Positions 1 through 7,820 of a DNA stretch of 64,000 nt are shown here, piece after piece. Positions within the stretch are counted from its first letter, which is position 1. Every line of letters begins with the position of its first letter. Both the position numbers and the translations under genes were made by a program. Location of the stretch: assembly GCA_025994075.1 (NCBI GenBank), contig JAMQGV010000048.1, positions 64,001 through 128,000 of the forward strand, in the 5' to 3' direction. A model generated the notes under the pieces. It was not told where the DNA came from. It searched no databases and saw only the letters and a list, made by a program, of their open reading frames with translations. This stretch comes from Vicinamibacteria bacterium (GTDB lineage Bacteria > Acidobacteriota > Vicinamibacteria > Fen-336).

Positions 1-839
1 CCCCAGCTCACGACGCTGGCGAGCGGGGTCAGGCCGCGCTTCTGCGCCTCCTCGCGGCCCATCACGACCAGCGCCGCGCCGCCGTCGACGATGCCGCTCG
101 CGTTGCCGGCGGTCACGAAGCCGTCGTTGCCGAAGGCCGGCCGCAGCTTCGCGAGGCCCTCGAGCGTCGTGTCCGGGCGGAAGTGGTCGTCGAGCTCGAC
201 CAGGGTCGTCTTCTTGCCCTGCTTGACCTCGACCGGCGCGATCTCGTCCTTGAACACGCCGCGGGCCTGGGCCGCCGCCGCCCGCTGCTGCGAGAGCAGG
301 GCGAACTGGTCCATCGCCTCGCGGGTGAGGCCGTGCTGGCGGGCCAGGTTGTCGGAAGTCTGGGCCATGTACAGGCCGCAGTGGGTGTCGAGCAGCGACA
401 CCATCAGGCTGTCCTCGAGCTTGCCCTGGCCGAGGCCGAAGCCCGCGCGCGCGCCGCGGATCACGTGCGGCGCCTGGGTCATGTTCTCCATGCCGCCGGC
501 GACCACGACCTTCGCTTCGCCGAGGCGGATCATCTGCGCCGCCGAGACCACCGACTGGATGCCGGAACCGCACAGGCGGTTGACGGTGAGCGCCGGCGTC
601 TCGATCGGGCAGCCGGCCTTGAGCGCGACGTGGCGGGCGCCGTAGAGCGCGTCGCCGGACGTCTGGAGCGCGTTGCCCATCACGACGTGGTCGACGTCGG
701 CGGCGGGCACCCCGGCGCGCTCCAGCGCCGCCTTCGCGGCGTGGGCGCCCAGCTCGTTGGCGGACACGTTGCTGAAGTGGCCGACGTACTCGGCCATGGG
801 CGTGCGGGCGCCCGCGACGATCACGACGTCAGAACTCAT
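1..839 (-). CDS. Acetyl-CoA C-acyltransferase (thiolase), 3' end outside window
   Basis: Translating the minus strand from the ATG at 839 gives at least 279 residues of an unbroken thiolase that runs off the window, so its C-terminal catalytic His and Cys are not visible. Thiolases condense or cleave beta-ketoacyl-CoA with CoA in fatty-acid or amino-acid metabolism. Visible family features are the N-terminal VAGARTPM start, the nucleophile region NRLCGSGIQS (about residue 89), GGMENM and GNASGIVDGGAAL. It is transcribed away from the lipoprotein gene at 987. It is a different thiolase from the one at 6608, which has the 3-oxoadipyl-CoA signature. Family certain, substrate unknown. Confidence 0.93.
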   Translation of the reverse strand, partial: MSSDVVIVAGARTPMAEYVGHFSNVSANELGAHAAKAALERAGVPAADVDHVVMGNALQTSGDALYGARHVALKAGCPIETPALTVNRLCGSGIQSVVSAAQMIRLGEAKVVVAGGMENMTQAPHVIRGARAGFGLGQGKLEDSLMVSLLDTHCGLYMAQTSDNLARQHGLTREAMDQFALLSQQRAAAAQARGVFKDEIAPVEVKQGKKTTLVELDDHFRPDTTLEGLAKLRPAFGNDGFVTAGNASGIVDGGAALVVMGREEAQKRGLTPLASVVSW

Positions 840-946
840 GCCTTGTCCTCGTGGGTTTGGCTCGGACCGCCCCGGCCGGCAGCGGCCTGGCGCGCGAGCG
901 CCAGGGCGACGCTGCGCTTCGCGAACCCGGCGAGGATATCACGCCC

Positions 947-975
947 TTGACTTCGCCCCGGGCCGCCTCTAGCCT
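947..975 (+). promoter_or_regulatory. Predicted vegetative promoter of the lipoprotein gene at 987
   Basis: TTGACT at 947-952 and TAGCCT at 970-975 are separated by 17 bases. A start about 7 bases beyond the -10 falls near 982, only about 5 bases before the ATG at 987, so the transcript would be nearly leaderless. Prediction by eye. Confidence 0.5.
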
Positions 976-986
976 CGTTCGCACCG

Positions 987-2018
987 ATGCGCGGTCGCTC
1001 CCGAGTCGCGCTGTTCCCCCTGCTGCTGGCCCTCTCTGGCTGCGGCCAGTCGGAGGACAACCCCTTCCTCGGAGCGGGCGCCTCGAGCGCTCCAGCCGCG
1101 AGCGCGGAGATCGTCTTCGTGAGCAGCGCCTGGTCGACCGACGCGTTGGCCGGCAGGGAGCTCTACGCGATCCGTTCGGACGGTGGCGGACTCGAGCGGC
1201 TGACGTCCTTCAACTCGGGCCGCCTCACGGACGTGGTGGAGGCCAGCTTCGGCGTCGAACGCGAGAAGGTGATCCTCCGCCGCACCCAGGACCGCAACGG
1301 CGACGGAAAACTCGACGCCAACGATGGCGTCGGGCTCTACGCGCTGGATCTCCCTCGCGGCGCGGAGCTCGAGCTGCTCGCCGCCAACTGGCGGGTGGAG
1401 AGCGTGGACTGGTCGCCCAACGGCGCGTTCGTGCTGCACACGGCGGTGTCCCCCGCCAGCGGCCTCGAGGACCTCTTCGTCTCCGAGCCCAACGGCGCCA
1501 ACCGCGAGGCCCTGACCCAGACCCTCACCTCCCGCGAGCGCCGGTCGCGCACCGATCCCGCCGGCACCGTCGCCATCTACGAGCGGATCGAAGGCACGGC
1601 CCCCGCGCAGATCTACTTCTACCTGTCCTCGGCGACCCAGCTCCCGCTGACGACGGGCGGCACGCCGGGCGAACTGCTCGCCGGCACCCCGTACCGCGTC
1701 GGCTCCGACGCCGACCCCGACTTCTCCTCGCAGAGCGACGCCATCGTCTTCCGCCGCCTCACCTCGACCGCCGGCGGCACGGGCCACTGGGACCTGATGC
1801 AGTACTCGCTGCGGACGGAACAGGTCACCCCCATCGTCACCGGCCCCCGCTACCGCGGCGCCCCCGACTGGGGCCCCAAGGGCATCGTCTTCGTGGAACT
1901 GGACCCCACGACGACCCAGCCCAGCCTGGTCCTCGTGCAACCGGACGGCACGGGCCGAAGAGTCCTCGCCACCTTCCCCGCCGGCACCAGGCTCGACTAC
2001 CCCCGCTGGCTGCCGTAG
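987..2018 (+). CDS. Putative lipoprotein with TolB-like beta-propeller (PD40) repeats
   Basis: 343 residues. The N-terminus is a lipoprotein signal: a short basic stretch, a hydrophobic run, then lipobox LSGC with Cys19. The rest contains repeated blades of the type seen in TolB/WD40-like PD40 proteins, for example IRSDGGGLERLT, WSPNGAFVLHT and VQPDGTGRRVL, which end in Asp/Gly turns. A DRNGDGKLDANDG stretch resembles a calcium-binding dockerin-like loop. It is probably anchored at the periplasmic face or outer membrane and used for binding rather than catalysis. No specific partner is suggested by its neighbours. Function unknown; fold call moderately secure. Confidence 0.8.
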   Translation: MRGRSRVALFPLLLALSGCGQSEDNPFLGAGASSAPAASAEIVFVSSAWSTDALAGRELYAIRSDGGGLERLTSFNSGRLTDVVEASFGVEREKVILRRTQDRNGDGKLDANDGVGLYALDLPRGAELELLAANWRVESVDWSPNGAFVLHTAVSPASGLEDLFVSEPNGANREALTQTLTSRERRSRTDPAGTVAIYERIEGTAPAQIYFYLSSATQLPLTTGGTPGELLAGTPYRVGSDADPDFSSQSDAIVFRRLTSTAGGTGHWDLMQYSLRTEQVTPIVTGPRYRGAPDWGPKGIVFVELDPTTTQPSLVLVQPDGTGRRVLATFPAGTRLDYPRWLP

Positions 2019-2042
2019 CGCCCGCTGCGCCGGCCGCTACGG
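2013..2042 (+). repeat. Inverted repeat overlapping the stop codon of the lipoprotein gene
   Basis: CCGTAGCG (2013-2020) and CGCTACGG (2035-2042) are perfect 8-base complements around a 14-base loop. The left arm includes the TAG stop. No T-run follows, so if it ends transcription it is not a classical intrinsic terminator. Confidence 0.4.
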
Positions 2043-2102
2043 TCCCGTAACCCCTGCAGGCGCCCGGTTCACCTCCGGGTCGAGCGAATCATTCCTTTTG
2101 GT

Positions 2103-2114
2103 CATGATTTCATG
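2103..2114. promoter_or_regulatory. 12-base palindrome in the leader of the aminomutase operon
   Basis: CATGATTTCATG is a near-perfect dyad (CATGA/TCATG around TT) about 100 bases before the aminomutase start. The region 2085-2200 is visibly richer in A+T than the rest of the window, as expected for a control region. It could be an operator, possibly for the LysR-type regulator at 7821-8708; that link is only an inference. Confidence 0.35.
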
Positions 2115-2215
2115 GCCACTATTCGTTTGCCGAGGGTGCGCTTCCCTCCGACATTTCTCATCGAAGTTGCGGAATCAAGAACGGTTCTCAGCTCTGGATG
2201 GACGGAGGGGACGAG

Positions 2216-3856
2216 GTGGATATCCAGGAAGCCTGCCCTACCAACAGGGAGGCCTCTCAGAGCACCGGCATCGCGGCCGTTTCGGAGGCGGACCGCGCCA
2301 GGATGCTCGATCGCCAGGGCTACTCCCCCGAGGTCCGGGCGGCCATCGAGCGCGAGAACCTGCTCCCGACCGGCCTCCTCAGCCGCGCCCACGCGTGCTA
2401 CCCACAGCACTCCACGCTGCTGTCCACCGACCCGTTTCTCTTCCCCGAGCGGAGGAAGTACCGCGGCGTGTCGGGCTTCCGGGAGGTCGTAGCCCGCCTC
2501 ACCGCGAGCGGCATCCGCCTCGGCGACCTCGAGGAGCGTGAGCTCTTCATCGAGGTCTACCGTTTCATGGCCACGCGGCACGTCCTGAACGCCATCGACT
2601 GGAGAAACCTCGCCTCGGACTCCCTGTTCGCGCTGACCTTCCCCCAGCCGGGGATGATGCCGAGGGACGTGGTGGAGGCCTACGTGGCCGCCGACGGTTC
2701 CGAGGCCAGGACCAGGGTCGCCCGGGCCCACCTGGAGCGGACCAATCCTCACGACGGAAAGCAGCGTCTCAACCGGCCCTGGTTCGACAACGACCGGGGC
2801 GAGCGCGAGTTACTCGAGGGCAGCCAGCACAAGTACCCGCAGTGCCAGCTCGTCTTCGACCGGACCACGCAGGACTGTTTCGCCTTCTGCACGTACTGCT
2901 TCCGCCATGCCCAGGTGCGCGGCGACGAGGACATGTTCCTGCAGCAGGACGTCGCACAGGTCCACCGCTACCTGCGCCGGCACCCCGAGGTCACCGATCT
3001 CCTGATCACCGGCGGAGACGCGGGGTTCATGCCGGCGAATCGGTTCGCCGAGTACGCCCTGCCGATCATCTCGGACCCCGCGTTGCTGCACGTCCGGACG
3101 ATCCGCTTCGCCTCGAGGGTCCTCTCCTACGCCCCCGAGGTCGTCCTCTCGCCCGGCTACCGGCCGATGCTCGAGCTGTTCCGCCGGCTCTCCGACAACG
3201 GGATCCAGCTCGCCTTCATGGCGCACTTCTCGACCCCGCGCGAACTCCTCCACCCCAGCACGATCGCGGCGATCCGGCGCCTCCAGCACCACGGCGTGAC
3301 GCTGCGCAGCCAGAGTCCGATCATGAACCGGATCAGCCTGTTCCGGGACGAGCGCGGAGAGGTCGACGTCGACCGCACGGCCCGGAACTGGATCGACCTC
3401 GGAAACCTCCTCGCCATGCTGCGCATCGGTTTCCACTCGATGTACTGCGCGCGGCCCACCGGGGAGCACCACTACTTCACCGTCCCGCTGGCGGTGCTGG
3501 ACACGATCTACGGCCGGATCCACCGCTCCCTGGCGTCGATCAGCCGGCCCTCGCGCTACCTCTCGATGACCACCTCGGCCGGGAAGATCTCGATCCTGGG
3601 GACCACCATCGTCGGCGGCCGCAAGGCCTTCGCGCTGAAGTTCACCCAGGCGCGCAACATGGCCTGGCTGGACCGGGTCTTCCTCGCCCGCTACGACGAG
3701 AAGCAGAACAACGTCGACCTGCTCGAGCCCTTCGACACGCCGGAGTTCTTCTTCCGCGAGGAGCTGCGGGAGATCGAGCGGAGTCTCGCGGCCGTTCTCG
3801 GCGAGGGGGAGGCGCGCTGCGGTCCCGCGCCGCCCAGGGACCGGGACGCCCGCTGA
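2216..3856 (+). CDS. KamA-family radical SAM amino acid 2,3-aminomutase, probably for an acidic substrate
   Basis: 546 residues from the GTG at 2216, which has GGAGG seven bases upstream; an in-frame ATG at 2198 has no such site. KamA enzymes use a 4Fe-4S cluster, SAM and PLP to move the amino group of an alpha-amino acid to C3. The cluster motif is CFAFCTYC (Cys221, 225, 228; CX3CX2C). The SAM-binding TGGDA lies near residue 265, and the PLP lysine is Lys457 in TSAGKI. Aligned by eye to clostridial lysine 2,3-aminomutase, the lysine-side-chain Asp (Asp293 there) is Arg413 in YCARPTG, and the second Asp (Asp330) is not conserved. That argues against lysine and for glutamate or 2-aminoadipate. 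It has a longer N-terminus than the about 416-residue lysine enzyme and leads the operon 2216-7807. It is not EpmB, which is much shorter. Confidence 0.88.
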   Translation: MDIQEACPTNREASQSTGIAAVSEADRARMLDRQGYSPEVRAAIERENLLPTGLLSRAHACYPQHSTLLSTDPFLFPERRKYRGVSGFREVVARLTASGIRLGDLEERELFIEVYRFMATRHVLNAIDWRNLASDSLFALTFPQPGMMPRDVVEAYVAADGSEARTRVARAHLERTNPHDGKQRLNRPWFDNDRGERELLEGSQHKYPQCQLVFDRTTQDCFAFCTYCFRHAQVRGDEDMFLQQDVAQVHRYLRRHPEVTDLLITGGDAGFMPANRFAEYALPIISDPALLHVRTIRFASRVLSYAPEVVLSPGYRPMLELFRRLSDNGIQLAFMAHFSTPRELLHPSTIAAIRRLQHHGVTLRSQSPIMNRISLFRDERGEVDVDRTARNWIDLGNLLAMLRIGFHSMYCARPTGEHHYFTVPLAVLDTIYGRIHRSLASISRPSRYLSMTTSAGKISILGTTIVGGRKAFALKFTQARNMAWLDRVFLARYDEKQNNVDLLEPFDTPEFFFREELREIERSLAAVLGEGEARCGPAPPRDRDAR

Positions 3857-3873
3857 GGAGTGAGAGCCACGCG

Positions 3874-4584
3874 ATGATCGACAAGAGGGTCGCATCCGCG
3901 GCGGAGGCGGTGGCGGACGTCCACGACGGCGCCACCGTCATGATCGGCGGCTTCGGCGAGGCCGGCAGTCCGATCGAGCTGATCCACGCCTTGATCGACC
4001 AGGGCGCCCGAGGCCTGACCGTGGTCAGCAACAACACCGGTTCCGGCGATGTCGGGCTGGCGGCCTTGATCAAGCACGGGCGCGTGGCGAAAGTGATCTG
4101 CTCCTACCCGCGCACGGCCAACTCGACGGTCTTCCCGGAGATGTACCGCGCCGGCCGGATCGAGCTGGAGCTGGTCCCCCAGGGCACCCTCGCGGAGCGC
4201 ATTCGGGCCGGCGGCGCCGGGATCCCCGCCTTCTACACCGCCACCGCCGTGGGCACGGTGCTCGAAGCCGGCAAGGAGACCCGGAGCTTCGCCGGCCGGA
4301 CCTGCGTGATGGAGCACGGCCTGACCGCCGACTTCTCGCTGGTCAAGGCCAGACGGGCCGACCGCTACGGCAACCTGGTCTACAACAAGACGGCGCGGAA
4401 CTTCGGCCCGATCATGTGCACCGCGGCCAGCGTCTCCATCGTGCAGGTCGAGGAGATGGTGAGTCCCGGGGAGATCGATCCCGAGGTGGTGGTGACGCCG
4501 GGCGTCTTCGTCAAGCGGGTCGTGGTCGTGCCGGACCCGGCGCTGGAATCCCAATGGGTGCGCGAAGGGCGGAGTTATCCGTGA
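3874..4584 (+). CDS. 3-oxoacid CoA-transferase subunit A (PcaI/AtoD type)
   Basis: 236 residues. With subunit B it transfers CoA from succinyl-CoA or another acyl-CoA to a 3-oxo acid. The CoA-binding GGFGEAGSP loop is near residue 25, followed by VVSNNTGSGDVGL and VPQGTLAERIRAGG. The region NLVYNKTARNFGPIM closely resembles 3-oxoadipate CoA-transferase subunit A (PcaI) as I remember it. The start is 17 bases after the aminomutase stop with GAGGAGTGAGAG upstream. It overlaps subunit B by 4 bases (GTGA). With a dicarboxylate-type thiolase two genes on, 3-oxoadipate is the favoured acceptor, though sequence alone does not exclude acetoacetate. Confidence 0.92.
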   Translation: MIDKRVASAAEAVADVHDGATVMIGGFGEAGSPIELIHALIDQGARGLTVVSNNTGSGDVGLAALIKHGRVAKVICSYPRTANSTVFPEMYRAGRIELELVPQGTLAERIRAGGAGIPAFYTATAVGTVLEAGKETRSFAGRTCVMEHGLTADFSLVKARRADRYGNLVYNKTARNFGPIMCTAASVSIVQVEEMVSPGEIDPEVVVTPGVFVKRVVVVPDPALESQWVREGRSYP

Positions 4585-5258
4585 GCCACGAACCTCGAGT
4601 CCTGCGGGGCTGGAACCGGGATGACATGGCCAGGCAGGTGGCCCGGGACATCCCCGACGGCGCATACGTGAACCTCGGGATCGGGTTGCCCGAGCTGGTG
4701 GCGCAGTACCTGCCCGAGGGGCGCGAGGCGATCTACCACGTCGAGAACGGGCTCCTGGGCATGGGCCCCGACCCCGCGCCCGACGCCGTCGACTCCGAGC
4801 TGATCAACGCCGGGAAGAAGCCGGTGACCGCCATCCCGGGCGCGGCCTACTTCCATCACGCCGACAGCTTCGCCATGATCCGCGGCCGCCACATCGACAT
4901 CTGCGTGCTGGGAGCGATGCAGGTCGCGATGAACGGCGACCTCGCCAACTGGTCGACGGGGGAACCGGATGCGATTCCCGCCGTCGGCGGCGCCATGGAC
5001 CTCGTGGCGGGGATCCGGACGATCTACGTTCTCACCCAGCACACCACCAGAGACGGTGAGCCGAAGATCCTCGAGCGGTGCACCTACCCGCTGACCGGGC
5101 GCGCCTGCGTCGATCGGATCTACACCGACCTGGCCGTGATCGATGTCACGTCGCGGGGGCTGGTGGTCCGCCAGATGGCCCCGGGAGTCGGCTTCGAGGA
5201 AGTGCAGCGCAGGACAGGTGCGCCGTTGTTCCCGGGGTTCGCCGGGTCGGCCGCCTGA
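4581..5258 (+). CDS. 3-oxoacid CoA-transferase subunit B (PcaJ/AtoA type), catalytic Glu subunit
   Basis: 225 residues from a GTG that overlaps the stop of subunit A (GTGA), a coupling typical of the two chains of one enzyme. The family's catalytic glutamate is in the HVENGLLGMG motif near residue 50, where the acyl-glutamyl-CoA intermediate forms. NLGIGLPELVA and the GGAMDLVAG turn are also typical. The C-terminal region VIDVTSRGLVVRQMAPG matches PcaJ/ScoB style subunits. Together the two chains would activate the keto acid made by the downstream aminotransferase. Function confident at family level, substrate inferred from context. Confidence 0.92.
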   Translation: MSHEPRVLRGWNRDDMARQVARDIPDGAYVNLGIGLPELVAQYLPEGREAIYHVENGLLGMGPDPAPDAVDSELINAGKKPVTAIPGAAYFHHADSFAMIRGRHIDICVLGAMQVAMNGDLANWSTGEPDAIPAVGGAMDLVAGIRTIYVLTQHTTRDGEPKILERCTYPLTGRACVDRIYTDLAVIDVTSRGLVVRQMAPGVGFEEVQRRTGAPLFPGFAGSAA

Positions 5259-5282
5259 GCCCGACTCCAGAAGAGGAACCTC

Positions 5283-6611
5283 ATGCCCCAGACCCGCAGC
5301 GCCGCACTCTACCAGCGCGCCCTCGGAGTTCTCCCGGGAGGCGTCAGCCGAAACGCGGTCCTGCGCCGCCCGCACCCCTCCTACGCGTCCCACGGGGCGG
5401 GCTGCCGGGTCTGGGACCTCGAGGGCGTCGAGCGGATCGACTTCGCCAACAACATGGCCGCCCTGATCCACGGCCATGCCCACCCGGCGGTGGTCGAAGC
5501 CGTCGTGAGGCAGGTCCAGCGCGGCACCGCCTACACGCTGGCGACCGAGCAGGAGGTCGAGTACGCCGAGTACCTCTGCGCCCGCGGCGGGTTCGACCGG
5601 GTCCGTTTCGTGAACTCCGGGACCGAGGCGGTCATGACCTGCGTCAAGGCGGCCCGCGCTTTCACCGGGCGCCCGAAGATCGCCAAGGTCGAGGGCGCCT
5701 ACCACGGCCTCTACGACTACGCCGAGGTCAGCCAGACCGCCCAGCCGGGCAACTGGGGGCCGGGCGACAAGCCGGCCAGCGTTCCGGTCGCCCACGGCAC
5801 TCCCCAGTCCGCGCTCGACGAAGTGATCGTCCTTCCCTTCAACGACCCGCCCGGCGCGCAAGCCCTGCTCGACCGCAACGCCGGGGACCTGGCCTGCGTT
5901 CTCCTGGACCCGATGCCGCACCGGGTGGGCCTGGTCCCGGCAACCCCGGGCTTCGTGAAGGCCATGCGGGAGTGGTGCGACCGTCACGGCGCACTCCTGG
6001 TGTTCGACGAGGTCATCACGTTCCGCAGCAGCTACGGTGGCGCCCAGGAGTGGTACGCCGAGCGCCCCGACCTGACCGCGCTGGGCAAGATCATCGGCGG
6101 GGGGTTCCCCGTCGGCGCCATCGCCGGGCGGGCCGAGGTGATGGAGGTGCTCGACCCGCTGGCCGCCCGCGTGCGCCTTCCGCACTCGGGCACCTACTCG
6201 GCCAACCCGGTGACGATGGTCGCCGGCCACACCGCGATGCGCCTCTTCGACCGGCAGGAGGTGGAGCGGGTCAACGCCCTGGCCGCGCGGGCCCGCGCCC
6301 GGATCGAGGAGGCGATCGCCCTCGCCGGCGTCTCGGCCGTGGTGAGCGGGGCGGGCTCGATGTTCCGCATCCACCTCAGGTCCAGCCCGCCCCGCGATTA
6401 CCGTGAGGCCTACAACGGTCCGGAGGACGCCGCGCGCGTCAAGCTCGTCCTGGACCATCTGTTCGAGTCCGGCTTCCTCATGATCAACAGCTTCTCGGGC
6501 ACGATCTCCACGCCGATGTCCGAGCGCGAGATCGACCTGCTGGCCGAGGCGGTGCTGAACGGCTTCCGCCTGCTGGCCGAGCGACACCCTGAAGCAAGGA
6601 GAACTTCGTGA
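5283..6611 (+). CDS. Class III PLP aminotransferase, glutamate-1-semialdehyde/beta-amino-acid type
   Basis: 442 residues. Fold type I class III features are all present: VNSGTEA phosphate-binding loop (about 110-116), AYHG (139-142), FDEV with Asp242, and the PLP Schiff-base lysine Lys269 in ALGKIIGGGFP. The N-terminal PGGVSRN carries Ser-Arg, as in bacterial beta-phenylalanine aminotransferases, rather than the NSPVR of true glutamate-1-semialdehyde mutase (HemL). That favours a beta-amino-acid substrate. The usual EPV element is replaced by DPMPHR. It sits between the CoA-transferase and the thiolase, and overlaps the thiolase start by 4 bases. The proposed role is turning the aminomutase product, a beta-amino acid, into a 3-oxo acid. 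A haem biosynthesis role is unlikely here. Confidence 0.88.
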   Translation: MPQTRSAALYQRALGVLPGGVSRNAVLRRPHPSYASHGAGCRVWDLEGVERIDFANNMAALIHGHAHPAVVEAVVRQVQRGTAYTLATEQEVEYAEYLCARGGFDRVRFVNSGTEAVMTCVKAARAFTGRPKIAKVEGAYHGLYDYAEVSQTAQPGNWGPGDKPASVPVAHGTPQSALDEVIVLPFNDPPGAQALLDRNAGDLACVLLDPMPHRVGLVPATPGFVKAMREWCDRHGALLVFDEVITFRSSYGGAQEWYAERPDLTALGKIIGGGFPVGAIAGRAEVMEVLDPLAARVRLPHSGTYSANPVTMVAGHTAMRLFDRQEVERVNALAARARARIEEAIALAGVSAVVSGAGSMFRIHLRSSPPRDYREAYNGPEDAARVKLVLDHLFESGFLMINSFSGTISTPMSEREIDLLAEAVLNGFRLLAERHPEARRTS

Positions 6612-7807
6612 GACACGCCTTCATCTGCGACGCCGTCCGCACGCCGGTCGGCCGCTACGGTGGTGCGCTCTCCGCCGTGCGCACCGACGACCTCGCGGCG
6701 ATCCCGCTCGCGGCGCTGACCGCCCGCAACCCCGGTGTCGACTGGTCCGCCCTCGACGACGTCGTCCTCGGCTGTGCGAACCAGGCTGGCGAGGACAACC
6801 GCAACGTGGCCCGGATGGCGCTCCTGCTGGCCGGGCTGCCAGCGACGGTGCCCGGCTGCACGGTCAACCGGCTCTGCGGGTCGGGCCTGGAGGCGGTGGG
6901 ACAGGCGGCGCGGGCGATCCTGGCCGGAGATGCCGAGCTGGTGATCGCCGGGGGCGTCGAGAGCATGTCCCGCGCGCCCTTCGTCATCGGCAAGGCGGAC
7001 GCGGCCTTCTCGCGGCAGGCGGAGATGTTCGACACCACGATCGGCTGGCGCTTCGTCAATCCACTCATGCGGGAGAGGTACGGCACCGACTCGATGCCCG
7101 AGACCGCCGAGAACCTGGCGCGAGAGTGCGGACTCGCGCGCGGCGACCAGGATCGCTTCGCCCAGTGGAGCCAGGCCAAGGCCGAGGCGGCCCAGACGGG
7201 CGGCCGACTGGCCGCCGAGATCACGCCGGTGGCGATCCCGCGCCGCGGCGGCGACCCGATCGTGGTGGAGCGGGACGAGCACCCCCGTCCCACGTCGATC
7301 GAAAAGCTGGCCGCCCTGAAGCCAATCGTCCACCCCGCGGGGACGATCACCGCCGGCAACGCCTCCGGGGTCAACGACGGCGCGGCCGCGCTGCTCGTCG
7401 CCTCGGCGGAAGCGGCGGCCAAGCACGGCCTCACGCCCCGGGCGAGGATCCTGGGGATGGCTTCGGCCGGCGTGGCTCCCCGGGTGATGGGCCTGGGTCC
7501 GGTCCCGGCGACGCAGAGCCTGCTGCGGCGGCTGGGGCTCTCCCTCGCCGACATGAAGACGATCGAACTCAACGAGGCCTTCGCCGCCCAGGCGCTGGCC
7601 TGCTCGCGCGCCCTGGATCTGGCTGACGACGATCCGCGCCTCAATCCGCTGGGCGGAGCGATCGCGCTGGGCCACCCGCTCGGGATGAGCGGGGCGCGCC
7701 TCGTGACCACCGCGTACCACCAGCTCCTGCGGACATCCGGCGGACGGGCGCTGTGCACGATGTGCGTGGGCGTGGGCCAGGGAATCGCGATGGTGATCGA
7801 GGCCTGA
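6608..7807 (+). CDS. 3-oxoadipyl-CoA thiolase-like acetyl-CoA acyltransferase (PcaF/PaaJ type)
   Basis: 399 residues from a GTG overlapping the aminotransferase stop. The nucleophilic Cys is in TVNRLCGSGLEA (about residue 90). The His of GGAIALGHPLGMSGARL and the Cys of CVGVGQG complete the thiolase triad. The segment from GKADAAFSR through DTTIGWRF to DSMPETAE is characteristic of PcaF/PaaJ beta-ketoadipyl-CoA thiolases, which yield succinyl-CoA and acetyl-CoA. No aromatic-ring-cleavage genes accompany it, so here the beta-ketoadipate more plausibly comes from an amino acid. This is the last enzyme of the operon; its stop is 13 bases from that of the convergent LysR gene. Confidence 0.93.
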   Translation: MRHAFICDAVRTPVGRYGGALSAVRTDDLAAIPLAALTARNPGVDWSALDDVVLGCANQAGEDNRNVARMALLLAGLPATVPGCTVNRLCGSGLEAVGQAARAILAGDAELVIAGGVESMSRAPFVIGKADAAFSRQAEMFDTTIGWRFVNPLMRERYGTDSMPETAENLARECGLARGDQDRFAQWSQAKAEAAQTGGRLAAEITPVAIPRRGGDPIVVERDEHPRPTSIEKLAALKPIVHPAGTITAGNASGVNDGAAALLVASAEAAAKHGLTPRARILGMASAGVAPRVMGLGPVPATQSLLRRLGLSLADMKTIELNEAFAAQALACSRALDLADDDPRLNPLGGAIALGHPLGMSGARLVTTAYHQLLRTSGGRALCTMCVGVGQGIAMVIEA

Positions 7808-7820
7808 CCGAAACCCCCGC

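Noticed and set aside
2216..3856. EpmB (EF-P beta-lysylation) as identity of the aminomutase
   Set aside because: It is far longer than EpmB, lies in a catabolic operon, and the EF-P in this window has no lysine at the target site.
5283..6611. HemL (glutamate-1-semialdehyde aminomutase) as identity
   Set aside because: It lacks the NSPVR motif and sits between CoA-transferase and thiolase genes.
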